A model generated the notes under the pieces. It was not told the origin of the DNA and ran no database searches. It was given only the letters and a program-made list of their open reading frames with translations. 64,000 bases of DNA from Pseudoalteromonas undina (GTDB taxonomy: Bacteria; Pseudomonadota; Gammaproteobacteria; Enterobacterales; Alteromonadaceae): contig NZ_AHCF03000003.1 of NCBI RefSeq assembly GCF_000238275.3, positions 1,984,001 through 2,048,000 on the forward strand, given 5' to 3'. A program made the translations under genes and the position numbers. The first letter of the stretch is position 1. Each line of letters starts with the position of its first letter. Shown here one piece after another: positions 51,696 to 61,635 of this stretch.

Positions 51696-51986
51696 ATGAA
51701 TATAAGCGCAATAACAACCACTGCGGTTGATCAAAGCCAAAAAACAAACCAGCGTTCTTCACTGGATGCAAAACCAGAACAACAACCTGTAGCGACTAAA
51801 CAAGAGCAAGCAAACTCAGTGAGTGCATTAAGTAAATCAATAGACTCAACATTTCAAGATTTAGCTGCAAAGCCAGACGTTGATATGGATAAAGTAGCCA
51901 TGATGAAAGCGGCAATTGCCAGTGGTGAATTTAAAATTAATATTGATGAAACCGTTAACGCTATGGTTGAACTTCATAAAAAATGA
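51696..51986 (+). CDS. flgM: Lateral anti-sigma-28 factor FlgM
   Basis: A 96-residue protein. The N-terminal half is Gln/Ser-rich and unstructured; the C-terminal helices (DVDMDKVAMMKAAIASGEFKIN, split, then DETVNAMVELHKK) bind the sigma factor. It holds LafS inactive until the hook is finished and FlgM is exported. It overlaps flgN by four bases and has its own promoter. Confidence 0.92.
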   Translation: MNISAITTTAVDQSQKTNQRSSLDAKPEQQPVATKQEQANSVSALSKSIDSTFQDLAAKPDVDMDKVAMMKAAIASGEFKINIDETVNAMVELHKK

Positions 51987-52405
51987 AAACTGTAAAAGAG
52001 TATATTGTAAGTCTGCAACAAGACATTACTAAGCTAGACGCGTTAATTGAATTACTTGAAACGCAATACGAATTGCTAAGCCAACGTAATGTGCAGCTAG
52101 AAACACATAATAAAAAAATGCTCGGCTTTTTAGAAAGCTTAAATGAATCGCACAACCAGCGCGATGGCTTTTTGGTGAGTTTAGGCTTGCAAGGTGGCAA
52201 AGAAGGTTTAGCACAATTAACCGCGCTTCTACCTGTTGATATAAACACCCTTACTACTAAGCTATTGCATCAGCTTGAACTAAAAACTAAAACCTGCAAA
52301 ATAATGAATGAACGCTCAGGGCAATTACTCTCAAGCCAGCGTCGGTTGTTACAGCGCTTAACTGGCGGTGAAAACAAACAAGCTTACCCAGAAATGCCTT
52401 TATAA
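51983..52405 (+). CDS. flgN: Lateral flagellar FlgK/FlgL chaperone FlgN
   Basis: A 140-residue, mostly helical chaperone (DITKLDALIELLETQYELLSQRN, split, in the N-terminal half; C-terminal NERSGQLLSSQRRLL). FlgN escorts FlgK and FlgL to the export gate. It overlaps flgM (ATGA) and its stop codon falls inside the downstream terminator stem. Confidence 0.88.
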   Translation: MKTVKEYIVSLQQDITKLDALIELLETQYELLSQRNVQLETHNKKMLGFLESLNESHNQRDGFLVSLGLQGGKEGLAQLTALLPVDINTLTTKLLHQLELKTKTCKIMNERSGQLLSSQRRLLQRLTGGENKQAYPEMPL

Positions 52406-52427
52406 ATACGTTACATAAAGGCATTTT
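52392..52427 (+). terminator. Intrinsic terminator at the end of flgMN
   Basis: A perfect 12-base stem (AAATGCCTTTAT/ATAAAGGCATTT) with an 11-base loop and a following TTTTCTT tract. It overlaps the last codons of flgN and marks the edge of the lateral flagellar cluster. Confidence 0.75.
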
Positions 52428-52912
52428 CTTGTTTAGTCACTTTGCGCTATATTTTTACTTTACTCCTATTATTACCTTTTAAAACCCTATCTTGAGTCCA
52501 AAAATAGTTGTTCCGCTAAAACTTAGTATTATTAGCTTTTGTGCAACTTTGCGGCTAATTGTATTTATAATAAGCAAATAGCGGCTAACGTCACCTTTAT
52601 TAGACTAAAGAATGATTGCTGCTGAATCTGCTGATTTTATGACCTTTTCGCTATTCTGCATGACAAGATCACACTGTAAAAACAAAACAATAAACCACTG
52701 AATTTAAAGACCTTTTAAATTTAACAAGCCAGTTACAACACATCCCTTTGCTATTTTTGTTAACATTTACAAAGCGTTAAACTGGGCTATGCACGACCTT
52801 TTGCCTAATTACAATATGTAGCAAGCTGTTTTACCCTGCGCACTCAACGTTCATTTGCTTTGTAAAAGCTGTATTTTTATTTTGAGTTAGCAACTAAGTT
52901 GCAGGAGAAGTC
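52428..52912. other. Intergenic region between flgN and the DUF3360-like gene
   Basis: About 485 A/T-rich bases with no convincing ORF, repeat or RNA gene. It should hold the promoter of the following transporter, which has a GGAGA ribosome site at its start. No tRNA, attachment site or integrase remnant marks the cluster boundary. Confidence 0.4.
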
Positions 52913-54430
52913 ATGACCACCAAGCCGCTAGATGATAATTCATCTGATGCTATACCAGGAGCGGATACTCAAACCGCGTCCGATAGCTATGAAAATCTTC
53001 ATAAACCCAGCTCTGAGTTTGAAAGCCGCGACGCTTATCTAGAGCACGAACTGCAAATTATGCAGCCAAAACGCTGGCGTCCAAATTTACCGTTTAGAGA
53101 TTATCGCTTTGAATTTGAAGACACCATTCCAGCAATGGCCGCTACTATAGGTAAAGTTGTGATGGTTGCAGCCATTGCTGCCACGTTTGCAGGCCCTTTG
53201 GGGTTGAGTGATGGCTTTGTACTTGAAAACGTACGCTACGAACTTTTAATTGTTTCGTTATTTATTTTACTATTTTCTGGCTTTATTTTACCGACCGCTA
53301 ACTTAGCGGGTACTCATGGCCCACTCATTCCATTAATTCCTATTGTGGTTGCCGCAGGCGGACACCCTATGGCCTTTGGTTTGCTCATAGGAGCCTTTGG
53401 ATTGATATTAGCATTTAGTAAAGGCGGCAGTCTCATGGCAAAGCTCACCAGTAAAGGGGTGTGTGGTGGCCTACTCCTCTATTTAGGCTTTGTGGGTACC
53501 ATTTCACAAGTTAAAAAGCTGTTTGCATGGGCTGAAGAAATTCAAATGACCCATATTGCCTTTATCGTAATCTTAGCCACAATTTTACTTTATGCTTTAT
53601 TGGAGCATTATAAAAAACGCTGGTTAGCCGTGCCACTGAGCTGTTTAATTGGTGGTTTTACTGCTTTTGCATTGGGTGCACCGTTTGAGTTTCATACTGC
53701 ACCGGGCTTACCAAACATGAACCCTATGTACTGGTGGGGCGAAAACACCGGCTGGATGCTTGGCTTACCAACAGCTGAAAGCTTTGTAGTTGTACTTCCT
53801 TTTGCAGTTTTAGCAGTTGCTATGTGGTCGCCTGACTTTTTAGGCCATCAAGTATTTCAAAAAATTAGTTACCCAGAGCGTACTGAAAAAGTACAAATGA
53901 ATATTGACGATACCATGCTTAGCGCATCAACAAGACAAACCTTTGGCTCGCTTTTAGGCGGTGCTAACTTTGCGTCATCTTGGGGCACTTACATTGTTCC
54001 TGCTGCTATTGCAAAACGCCCTATTCCTGCAGGCGCAATTTTAACTGCGTTATTTTGTATTATCGCGGGTGTTTGGGGCTATCCAATGGACTTAGCTATT
54101 TGGCAGCCAGTATTATGTGTTGCATTAATTGTAGGGGTGTTTATTCCACTACTTGAAGCGGGTATGGAAATGACCCGTGAAGGTAAAACCACCCAATCAG
54201 CCGCCATTGTGGTGTTTGCATCAAGCCTAGTAAACCCTGCACTTGGTTGGTCACTAACTATGCTACTTGATAACTTGGGCCTTATTGGCTGTAAAGAAAG
54301 AAGTGCTGATTTATCGCGAATGAGCCGCTGGGTCATCCCACTTATTATGTTTGTGCTATTAACCGGTGTAATGGCACTGGTAGGTATGCTACCAGGCATT
54401 CCTGCGCTAATGCCAAGCTTTAGACATTAA
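52913..54430 (+). CDS. DUF3360-like polytopic membrane protein (putative transporter)
   Basis: A 505-residue protein. Residues 1-65 are hydrophilic and acidic. The remainder has about 11-12 membrane helices, with GTHGPLIPLIPIVVAAGGHPMA and SLLGGANFASSWGTYIVPAAIA, features that suggest a relation to the nucleobase/sulfate (NAT/SulP-like) permease fold. I recall similar proteins in Vibrio and Pseudoalteromonas annotated DUF3360. The substrate is unknown. It is monocistronic with a strong terminator. Confidence 0.65.
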   Translation: MTTKPLDDNSSDAIPGADTQTASDSYENLHKPSSEFESRDAYLEHELQIMQPKRWRPNLPFRDYRFEFEDTIPAMAATIGKVVMVAAIAATFAGPLGLSDGFVLENVRYELLIVSLFILLFSGFILPTANLAGTHGPLIPLIPIVVAAGGHPMAFGLLIGAFGLILAFSKGGSLMAKLTSKGVCGGLLLYLGFVGTISQVKKLFAWAEEIQMTHIAFIVILATILLYALLEHYKKRWLAVPLSCLIGGFTAFALGAPFEFHTAPGLPNMNPMYWWGENTGWMLGLPTAESFVVVLPFAVLAVAMWSPDFLGHQVFQKISYPERTEKVQMNIDDTMLSASTRQTFGSLLGGANFASSWGTYIVPAAIAKRPIPAGAILTALFCIIAGVWGYPMDLAIWQPVLCVALIVGVFIPLLEAGMEMTREGKTTQSAAIVVFASSLVNPALGWSLTMLLDNLGLIGCKERSADLSRMSRWVIPLIMFVLLTGVMALVGMLPGIPALMPSFRH

Positions 54431-54447
54431 TTCCTTTATTAAACAGC

Positions 54448-54476
54448 AAAGCGAGCTTTAATAGCTCGCTTTTTTA
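54448..54476 (+). terminator. Intrinsic terminator after the DUF3360-like gene
   Basis: AAAGCGAGCT/AGCTCGCTTT stem, 5-base loop, then a T-run; 18 bases after the stop codon. The remaining 280 bases up to csbD contain no other clear feature. Confidence 0.9.
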
Positions 54477-54754
54477 TTGTACTTATAAAAAACCAGCACA
54501 GTGTTCCTGTAATAATCCCCCCTGAAGTAACAGTCCCTGAAATAATTACAAGCCACCCTGCAGAATTTTTATAAAGCTCGCCACCAGCTAAAAAGCTTTA
54601 CACACCAAAATATCATAACTGCTTGATATATAGTTAAAACTTAATATTTCACTTTCTGGTATAGGCTTTGCACCTTTATAAGTGAACGTTAAAAATCATT
54701 TTATTAGTAACGCTTTTAAAATGAAAAATCATCACTCTTAATAAGGAGCTAATT

Positions 54755-54952
54755 ATGAATAGCGATCGTATCGAAGGAAACTGGAAAGAACTTAAAGGTA
54801 AAGCGCAGCAAAAATGGGGCGATCTTACCAACGATGATTTAGATAAAATTGAAGGTAGCCGTACCGAGCTTGTTGGTAAAATTCAGCAAAAATACGGTAA
54901 GTCGAAAGAGGAAGCCGAGCGCGAAGTAAATGACTTTGAGAAAGGTCATTAA
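54755..54952 (+). CDS. CsbD-family stress-response protein
   Basis: A 65-residue hydrophilic protein (MNSDRIEGNWKELKGKAQQKW, split, then GDLTNDDLDKIEGSRTELVGKIQQ, split). This is the CsbD pattern; family members accumulate in general stress, though their molecular role is not known. AAGGAG lies 7 bases before ATG. It is followed by a bidirectional terminator. Confidence 0.93.
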   Translation: MNSDRIEGNWKELKGKAQQKWGDLTNDDLDKIEGSRTELVGKIQQKYGKSKEEAEREVNDFEKGH

Positions 54953-54984
54953 TATAAAGCGTGTTAACAGCTTTACTTGCTAAT

Positions 54985-55010
54985 AAAAAACCGCCAATTG
55001 GCGGTTTTTT
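54985..55010. terminator. Bidirectional terminator between csbD and the racemase gene
   Basis: An ACCGCC/GGCGGT stem with an AATT centre, flanked by an A-run and a T-run, serving csbD on the plus strand and the racemase gene on the minus strand. Confidence 0.9.
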
Positions 55011-55027
55011 TGTTATCTCAAGCTTAA

Positions 55028-55723
55028 CTATTTTGCCAGCGCTAACTTCACTGCTGCCTCGGCATGTATTTTGGTGGTATCGTAAAGCGGAACCTGCGTA
55101 TGTTGTGGCTTTACCAACAAGGCGATTTCAGTACAACCTAAAATAACGGCCTGTGCGCCTTGTGCAAATAAGCGCTCTATAATGCGTATATAATCAGCTC
55201 GCGAATCGTCATCAATAATCCCTAGGCATAACTGCGAATAAATAACCTCGTGCACTCGCTTTCGCTCATTAGGCTCAGGTATTAATACCTCAATGTTATG
55301 CTTATCGGTTAAACGCTCTTTGTAAAAGTTTTGCTCCATTGTAAATTGCGTTCCCAACAACCCTACTCGCGTAATGTTATCGTGCTTTAGTTGCTCAGCG
55401 GTGGCATCGGCAATATGCAAAATAGGAATGGTAATATTACTGGCAATCTCATCGGCCACTTTATGCATAGTGTTGGTACAAATAAGTAAAAAGTCGGCAC
55501 CACCAGCCTCTACAGATTTAGCCGCCTCGGTGAGAATATTGGCTGTTTGTTGCCAATCGCTCTGATGCTGTAGCGCTTCAATTTTTGCAAAATCGACGCT
55601 CACCATACAAATCTTAGCACTATGTAGCCCACCCAATGAGTTTTTAACGCCTTCGTTTAAAGCTTTGTAATAGCTGGCTGTTGACTCCCAACTCATACCT
55701 CCGAGCATGCCAATCGTTTTCAT
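55028..55723 (-). CDS. Aspartate/glutamate racemase family protein
   Basis: A 231-residue PLP-independent racemase of the YgeA/aspartate racemase type. It starts MKTIGMLGGMSWESTASYY; the two catalytic cysteines lie in CTNTMHKVAD and ILGCTEIALLV. It probably interconverts L- and D-Asp or Glu. ATG 55723 was chosen because AAGG lies 7 bases upstream; a longer ORF from 55897 would add a hydrophobic 58-residue extension that is foreign to the family. Confidence 0.87.
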   Translation of the reverse strand: MKTIGMLGGMSWESTASYYKALNEGVKNSLGGLHSAKICMVSVDFAKIEALQHQSDWQQTANILTEAAKSVEAGGADFLLICTNTMHKVADEIASNITIPILHIADATAEQLKHDNITRVGLLGTQFTMEQNFYKERLTDKHNIEVLIPEPNERKRVHEVIYSQLCLGIIDDDSRADYIRIIERLFAQGAQAVILGCTEIALLVKPQHTQVPLYDTTKIHAEAAVKLALAK

Positions 55724-55868
55724 AAAATTGCCTTGTTTAAAAGTGGTTAAGAGCAAGCCGATTACTACACAGATATGCGACAAAACAATAAGCAAAGATA
55801 CCTGTAAAGCCTTGTATAGCGATTCCTCTGACTCATTCTGCCTTACTGTTTTGCTAACTATCAGATGT

Positions 55869-56066
55869 TTACTTAACAACGAATTTTTCGAATACACAAT
55901 TTAGTGGGAAATAAATTACCAAATAAATAGCTAGGAAAAGTAAAAACTCCATATAAAAAGGTAGATCTTTTAGGTTTATTATTGAATCAGTTAAATAGCG
56001 GCTAACAAACGATGTAATGAATGCAGATAAAAATATAATGACTAAGTTTGAAGTTTTTTTATTCAT
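55869..56066 (-). CDS. Small two-helix membrane protein, unknown function
   Basis: A 65-residue protein with two hydrophobic segments (LVIIFLSAFITSFVSRYL and FLLFLAIYLVIYFPLNCVF) joined by a short polar loop. An AAGGA ribosome site five bases before the ATG supports expression. I recognise no family. It lies upstream of the racemase gene in the same direction, 145 bases away. Confidence 0.6.
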   Translation of the reverse strand: MNKKTSNLVIIFLSAFITSFVSRYLTDSIINLKDLPFYMEFLLFLAIYLVIYFPLNCVFEKFVVK

Positions 56067-56145
56067 GTAAATCCTTTTAAAAAAGCTAATTGCACAACCA
56101 ATTTCATTATCGTAGTTTATGCGACTACAATTATTGTTTTAATAT

Positions 56146-56589
56146 TTATATATAAGATAATTCAATATCTACTTTTACCACATCATTTTTAATAGCCCAT
56201 TGAAAAGCATCACTATTTTCAATAAACGCCCTAAGACTATCAACCTCATTTAACGCAGAACACCACTGACTCGTTGTTGAAAGCGCAAATGCAGCCTCGC
56301 TTGGTAAAAATTTAAAAGTCGTACTAAGTTGCTGCATAGCATCTGTAGCTTCATCTATGTCGTCTAAATCAGGAATAATTTGGCGTGTAATATCAACAAT
56401 AAAGTAGTCTTTACTCAGGCTATCTTCCCCGCACTGAAAAAGAAGCATATCGCCGTCATTTTCTAAAATAGTATTTTCAATTCTGTAGCTTTCATATAAA
56501 TCAATAACCAGTTTAATCAACTGTTTAATATCATTGTTTTTATAAAATTCAGAGCTTTCAATTTTTATCTTGATATCTTCTATTTTCAT
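56146..56589 (-). CDS. Hypothetical acidic protein (147 residues)
   Basis: A soluble, acidic protein, helix-rich, with FQCGEDSLSKDYFIVDITRQIIPD (split) and a Trp-Cys pair late in the sequence. I recognise no family. Its A/T-rich codons and small size resemble immunity proteins of contact or type VI systems, but no toxin gene is beside it. The ribosome site is weak. Confidence 0.5.
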   Translation of the reverse strand: MKIEDIKIKIESSEFYKNNDIKQLIKLVIDLYESYRIENTILENDGDMLLFQCGEDSLSKDYFIVDITRQIIPDLDDIDEATDAMQQLSTTFKFLPSEAAFALSTTSQWCSALNEVDSLRAFIENSDAFQWAIKNDVVKVDIELSYI

Positions 56590-56646
56590 ATTTTATTTCT
56601 AATTCTGTTTAATCATTAGTAACTATGTACTCTTTTCGCTACTGTA

Positions 56647-57402
56647 TTAACCTTTACTTACAACGTCTTCAAATAACAATTGCTTATCGTTTTTATATAC
56701 TTCAAGCCAACCTGGTGGTGAGGTATCACAGCCAATTACAGTAACGTGTAATATGTAACTATAGCGCCCATTTTTAAACGTATAACTGTGATTACCGCCA
56801 CTGCCACTAAACGTTATCTCACCATGAATTAAAACGATATCAGGCCTATCCCTTGGGCTTTTATCAATATTCCACGACGCATAACGGAAGTTTCCATCGC
56901 CTAAATTATCAATGCGAACACGATAGTTAGCTGTTTTCCAATCAAGTATTGGTTTTTGAAAGGTTTTAATACTTGAATGGAGTGATTGTTTATCTTGAGC
57001 GATTAACTTTTCTGCATGTGCTTGCTCAGTGGTATTTTGTGTATTCACGGCAATAACTTTGCCGTCTGTATCTACCCACATTACGCCGTTATTTAGCATA
57101 ATGCCGCGCCAACCAACTTTATTCCAATCGGTATTAATATTAGAGCTGCCAATAATAGTAACAAGTTCATCGTCAAACACTTCATCAAAGCGGTTAATAA
57201 ACTCAGCTTCATTTTTAATATCAGGCAATGGGTATCGTCTTTTTAAAGGGTAGCGAATATGCGCAGCAATCGCAGTTTTATCATGTGCTTTAAAAGCAGA
57301 AATAACAGGTAAAACACTCTCGTGATACTTTTGCTCAAGCGCAAACATGTTAGATGTGAAAAGTAGAGATAGGAAAAGTAATATGTAATTTAGATACTTC
57401 AT
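56647..57402 (-). CDS. Secreted protein of unknown function (251 residues)
   Basis: A protein with a signal peptide (YILLFLSLLFTSNMFA). The middle has an NTF2-like feel (INRFDEVFDDELVTII, IMLNNGVMWVDTDGKVIAVN), and the C-terminal half is beta-rich (NYRVRIDNLGDGNFRYASWN, IHGEITFSGSGGNHSYTF). I recognise no named family. It lies 57 bases upstream of the 147-residue gene in the same direction. Confidence 0.6.
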   Translation of the reverse strand: MKYLNYILLFLSLLFTSNMFALEQKYHESVLPVISAFKAHDKTAIAAHIRYPLKRRYPLPDIKNEAEFINRFDEVFDDELVTIIGSSNINTDWNKVGWRGIMLNNGVMWVDTDGKVIAVNTQNTTEQAHAEKLIAQDKQSLHSSIKTFQKPILDWKTANYRVRIDNLGDGNFRYASWNIDKSPRDRPDIVLIHGEITFSGSGGNHSYTFKNGRYSYILHVTVIGCDTSPPGWLEVYKNDKQLLFEDVVSKG

Positions 57403-57708
57403 GAATAGTCCTCTAGTTTAAAGTACCTGTACAATTTTATGAGAGTTAATATTAGTGAAAAGCCGCTTTAAAACATTCTAAAAATAACTACTCAAGCAAA
57501 AAACAATTTAAAAGTAGTTTATTTCAGTTTTTTGTAAAAAAATAATATTTTCGCCCAGTAATTCCCAGCATAATACCCAAAGAACCCAGTATGATAAACC
57601 CCTCTACCAGATGAAAAATTAAAAGCAATAAAAACAATAACTTACAAAATTTGACCAATTAAATATCTAAACATACTATTAACTCAACAATAACTGAGGA
57701 GAAGTATT
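57403..57708. other. Intergenic A/T-rich region
   Basis: About 300 very A/T-rich bases upstream of a minus-strand secreted-protein gene and a plus-strand small ORF. No repeat, RNA gene or strong promoter is evident. Confidence 0.35.
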
Positions 57709-57801
57709 ATGCGTGAGTTTACAGAATTATTTTTACTATTTACTATCACTCTTGAAAGGGTAATTAGAGTTATCAAACTATTAAAAAGCAAAGGTAAATA
57801 A
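57709..57801 (+). CDS. 30-residue small hydrophobic/basic peptide
   Basis: ATG to TAA, 30 codons: MREFTELFLLFTITLERVIR, then VIKLLKSKGK. A GAGGAG ribosome site lies 8 bases upstream, which is a strong sign of translation. The peptide is an amphipathic or membrane-seeking helix with a Lys-rich tail, like many small membrane proteins or type I toxin peptides. No antisense RNA can be judged from sequence alone. A terminator follows 51 bases later. Confidence 0.5.
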   Translation: MREFTELFLLFTITLERVIRVIKLLKSKGK

Positions 57802-57851
57802 CTGACATTAATCTAACCTTACAATTTTATACTATTAATTAATAAGCCAAT

Positions 57852-57881
57852 AAAAAACGAGCCTACCTTGGCTCGTTTTTG
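57852..57881. terminator. Bidirectional terminator next to metH2
   Basis: An AAAACGAGCC/GGCTCGTTTT stem flanked by an A-run and T-run, between the small ORF (plus) and metH2 (minus). Confidence 0.88.
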
Positions 57882-57923
57882 TTTTAACTGATAGCTAACA
57901 GCTAAAAACTGACCGCTGCTCTT

Positions 57924-60554
57924 TTATTCCGGATCATACCCCAAGTTAGGCGATAGCCATCTTTCTGCCTCTGCGAGCGTCATATTGGTTCGCTTGGCGT
58001 AGTCTTCTACTTGGTCGCGTTGTACTGCCGCTACCGCGTAGTATTTCGCTTGTGGGTGTGAAAAGTACCAACCTGATACCGCTGCACCTGGCCACATGGC
58101 GTACGAGCTGGTGAGCTGCATACCAATACGTTTTTCGGTATCGAGCAACTGCCAAATTTTCTTTTTCTCGGTGTGCTCTGGGCACGCTGGGTAACCTGGC
58201 GCTGGGCGAATACCTTGGTAGTTTTCGCGGATTAGCTCATCGTTACCTAGGTTTTCATCCGGTGCATAACCCCAATACTCTTTACGCACTTGTTCGTGCA
58301 AGTATTCAGCAAAGGCCTCGGCAAGCCTATCAGCAACCGCTTTAATCATTATTTTATTGTAGTCGTCTTGCTGTGCGTCGAACGCATTGGCGAGGTCATC
58401 TTCTTCTAAACCGCCTGTTACCGCAAACGCACCAAAGTAATCGGGTGTGCCTTTTGGCGCAATGTAATCGGCTAGGCAGTAGTTAGCAAAGTCGGTTTTT
58501 TCGGTTTGCTGGCGTAAATGACATGAGGTAGTTAATAGCTCTTTGCGGGTTTCGTCGGTGTAAATTTCTATATCATCGCCCACACGGTTTGCTGGGAATA
58601 AACCAATAACACCTAATGGTTGCAAAGTGCCTGACTTTTCAAGCTCATCGAGCATATCGTTGGCGTCTTTAAATAGGCTTTGTGCTTGTTCGCCCACTAC
58701 TTCGTCGGTCATTATGCGCGGATATTTACCGGCGATTGACCAGGTCATAAAGTACGGCGTCCAGTCTATGTATTTGCGTAAAGTCGCGATTGATACATTT
58801 TTAAACTCGGTCACGCCCAGCTTTTTAGGCACTGGTGGCGTGTAGTTATCCCAATCGAGTTTTGCAGCATTATCGCGGGCGCGCTGTATGGTAACCGGTT
58901 TTGAGCGCGGCTTTTTGCGTGCTTGTTGTTCGCGTACTTTGTCGTACTCGGCGGTGGTTTTAGCTAAAAATTCTGCTTTATGCTCTTTTGATAATAAATT
59001 AGACACCACACCCACGGCGCGGCTGGCGTTATTTACATACACTACGCCTTTGTCGTACTGCGGCTCTATTTTAACTGCGGTATGCGCTTTTGAGGTGGTT
59101 GCCCCACCAATCATGAGTGGTAGCTCAAAGCCACGACGCTTCATTTCTTTGGCAACATGTACCATTTCATCAAGCGATGGGGTAATTAAGCCCGAAAGAC
59201 CTATAATATCGGCTTTTTCGTCAATCGCGGTTTGCAGTATTTTATCTGCTGGCACCATTACCCCAAGGTCGATTACTTCGTAGTTATTGCATTGCAGTAC
59301 TACGCCTACGATGTTTTTACCTATGTCGTGCACGTCGCCTTTTACGGTGGCCATAACAATTTTACCGTTGGTCGCGCCCTCTTCTTTTTCGGCTTCAATG
59401 AATGGGTCAAGGTAGGCGACCGCGCGTTTCATTACACGGGCCGATTTAACCACTTGGGGTAAAAACATTTTACCCGCGCCAAATAAATCCCCAACCACGT
59501 TCATGCCGTCCATGAGTGGCCCTTCAATGACGTGAATAGGTTTATCTGCGCCAGCACGGCACTCTTCTGTGTCTTCATCTATAAAGGTGGTTATGCCTTT
59601 TACTAGGGCATGCTCTAGGCGTTTTTCAACCGACCAAGTGCGCCATTCTAAATCTTCTACCCGCTCAGCTTGTGCCATGCCTGAATATTTAGGCGCAAGT
59701 TCAACAAGGCGCTCGCCAGCACCGGGGTCGGTGTTAAGAATTACATCTTCTACGGCTTTGCGAAGTTCATCGGGGATGTCGTCGTAAACCGCAAGCTGCC
59801 CTGCGTTTACTATGCCCATATCCATACCCGCTTTTATAGCATGGTATAAAAACACCGAGTGAATCGCTTCACGTACTGGGTTATTACCTCTAAACGAGAA
59901 CGATACGTTTGACACCCCACCCGACACTTTACAGTGCGGTAAATTTTGCTTAATACGGCGGGTGCCTTCAATAAATTCTACGGCGTAGTTGTCGTGCTCT
60001 TCTATACCGGTGGCAACGGCAAATATGTTGGGGTCAAATATAATGTCTTCTGGCGGGAAGCCAATTTCGTCGACCAAAATACGGTAGCTGCGCTCACAAA
60101 TTTCAAACTTACGATCGGCGGTATCGGCTTGACCTTCGGTATCAAACGCCATCACAACAGCGGCGGCGCCAAAGCGTTTTATAATTTTAGCTTGGCGAAT
60201 AAACGGCTCTTCACCCTCTTTAAGTGAAATGGAGTTAACAATGGCCTTGCCTTGAATACACTTTAAGCCTGCTTCGATGACTTCCCACTTTGAGGAGTCG
60301 ACCATTATAGGTACTTTAGAAATATCAGGCTCTGAGGCAATTAAGTTTAAAAACTTAACCATGGCCGCTTTTGAGTCCAGCATGGCTTCGTCCATGTTGA
60401 TATCAATAACCTGTGCGCCATTTTCTACTTGTTCGCGGGCCACATTAAGAGCGGTCTCGTAGTCTTCTTCCATGATCAAACGTTTAAACATGGCCGAGCC
60501 AGTTACGTTAGTACGCTCGCCGACATTGGTAAATACTGCAATTTGTTGGGTCAT
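57924..60554 (-). CDS. metH: Methionine synthase MetH, folate/cobalamin/activation part
   Basis: An 876-residue protein with three of the four MetH modules. Residues 1-290 bind methyltetrahydrofolate ([17 protein letters not shown]); about 300-560 bind cobalamin, with the cofactor histidine in DVHDIG (H409); the rest is the AdoMet-binding reactivation domain ([15 protein letters not shown], then [14 protein letters not shown]). The homocysteine domain is on the upstream gene, 10 bases away. AAGGAG lies upstream of ATG. Confidence 0.95.
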   Translation of the reverse strand: MTQQIAVFTNVGERTNVTGSAMFKRLIMEEDYETALNVAREQVENGAQVIDINMDEAMLDSKAAMVKFLNLIASEPDISKVPIMVDSSKWEVIEAGLKCIQGKAIVNSISLKEGEEPFIRQAKIIKRFGAAAVVMAFDTEGQADTADRKFEICERSYRILVDEIGFPPEDIIFDPNIFAVATGIEEHDNYAVEFIEGTRRIKQNLPHCKVSGGVSNVSFSFRGNNPVREAIHSVFLYHAIKAGMDMGIVNAGQLAVYDDIPDELRKAVEDVILNTDPGAGERLVELAPKYSGMAQAERVEDLEWRTWSVEKRLEHALVKGITTFIDEDTEECRAGADKPIHVIEGPLMDGMNVVGDLFGAGKMFLPQVVKSARVMKRAVAYLDPFIEAEKEEGATNGKIVMATVKGDVHDIGKNIVGVVLQCNNYEVIDLGVMVPADKILQTAIDEKADIIGLSGLITPSLDEMVHVAKEMKRRGFELPLMIGGATTSKAHTAVKIEPQYDKGVVYVNNASRAVGVVSNLLSKEHKAEFLAKTTAEYDKVREQQARKKPRSKPVTIQRARDNAAKLDWDNYTPPVPKKLGVTEFKNVSIATLRKYIDWTPYFMTWSIAGKYPRIMTDEVVGEQAQSLFKDANDMLDELEKSGTLQPLGVIGLFPANRVGDDIEIYTDETRKELLTTSCHLRQQTEKTDFANYCLADYIAPKGTPDYFGAFAVTGGLEEDDLANAFDAQQDDYNKIMIKAVADRLAEAFAEYLHEQVRKEYWGYAPDENLGNDELIRENYQGIRPAPGYPACPEHTEKKKIWQLLDTEKRIGMQLTSSYAMWPGAAVSGWYFSHPQAKYYAVAAVQRDQVEDYAKRTNMTLAEAERWLSPNLGYDPE

Positions 60555-60564
60555 TGGCGGCTCC

Positions 60565-61635
60565 TTAATTTAAGTTACAGGCTTCTAGGCCTGATAAACG
60601 CATACGCACTTCAAGCTCTGGTAATTTTCGTGGTGCTGCGCCTTCAAGCCCTTTGGCAAAGGCACGAATGTGCGCAGGCGTAGTGCCGCAGCAACCGCCA
60701 ACAATATTAATAAAGCCCGATTTACCCCAATCTATGATCTCTTTTGCCATGTCGTCTGCTTCTAAATCGTATTCTCCAAACTCATTAGGTAAGCCCGCAT
60801 TAGGGTGAACAGAGACAAAGGTTTCGCACACGCGCGATAGCTCTTCAACGTATTGGCGCAGTAAATCTGGCCCAAGAGCGCAATTTAAGCCAATTGAAAG
60901 CGGCTTAATATGGCGAATAGAGTTATAAAATGCTTCGGTGGTTTGCCCTGAAAGCGTGCGGCCTGAGGCGTCAGTGATAGTGCCTGATATCATCACTGGT
61001 AATGTACGCCCTGCTTGTTCGAACGCCTCTTCTACTGCGAATGAGGCGGCTTTTGCATTTAGGGTGTCGAATATGGTTTCGATTAAAATAATATCTACAC
61101 CGCCTTCCATAAGTGCAAGGGTCGACTCCACATACGCAGTCACTAACTTATCAAAGGTGATATTACGATAGCCTGGGTCGTTTACATCCGGCGATAACGA
61201 GCAGGTTTTAGACGTTGGCCCTAAAACACCTGCTACATAGCGCTGTTTTTCTGGGGTTTTAGCGCTAAATTCATCACATACGGCGCGAGCTAACTTAGCC
61301 GACTCTAAATTAACTTCACGGCTTATGCTCGCCATATCGTAATCTTCCATCGAAATGGTGGTCGAGTTAAAGGTGTTAGTTTCGATAATATCGGCACCGG
61401 CGGCTAAAAAGCTGCGGTGTATATCAGTAATTATTTCAGGCTTGGTTAGGCTTAATAAATCGTTATTACCTTTAATAAGCACGTGCCAATCTTTAAAACG
61501 CTCACCACGGTAGTCTTGCTCTTCAAGCTTATGCGCTTGGATCATGGTTCCCATTGCACCATCTAAAATTAAAATGCGCTGTTTGAGCGCAGCGCTCAGC
61601 TCTTGATGTTTATTGTTTTGAGGATTATTCGGCAT
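60565..61635 (-). CDS. metH: Methionine synthase MetH, homocysteine-binding part
   Basis: A 356-residue homocysteine S-methyltransferase domain. It has [11 protein letters not shown] at the N-terminus and the zinc cysteines in GLNCALGPD and [11 protein letters not shown]. It matches the first domain of full-length MetH, encoded here by its own gene, and would act with the adjacent metH2 product. Its start overlaps the metA stop by eleven bases. Confidence 0.94.
   Translation of the reverse strand: MPNNPQNNKHQELSAALKQRILILDGAMGTMIQAHKLEEQDYRGERFKDWHVLIKGNNDLLSLTKPEIITDIHRSFLAAGADIIETNTFNSTTISMEDYDMASISREVNLESAKLARAVCDEFSAKTPEKQRYVAGVLGPTSKTCSLSPDVNDPGYRNITFDKLVTAYVESTLALMEGGVDIILIETIFDTLNAKAASFAVEEAFEQAGRTLPVMISGTITDASGRTLSGQTTEAFYNSIRHIKPLSIGLNCALGPDLLRQYVEELSRVCETFVSVHPNAGLPNEFGEYDLEADDMAKEIIDWGKSGFINIVGGCCGTTPAHIRAFAKGLEGAAPRKLPELEVRMRLSGLEACNLN

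Noticed and set aside
18309..52405. Recent horizontal acquisition of the whole flagellar cluster as an island
   Set aside because: No tRNA, integrase, direct repeats or sharp base-composition change was seen at either edge; possible but unsupported here.
55724..55897. N-terminal extension of the racemase
   Set aside because: Adds 58 hydrophobic residues foreign to the family; ATG 55723 has a ribosome site and begins the conserved sequence.
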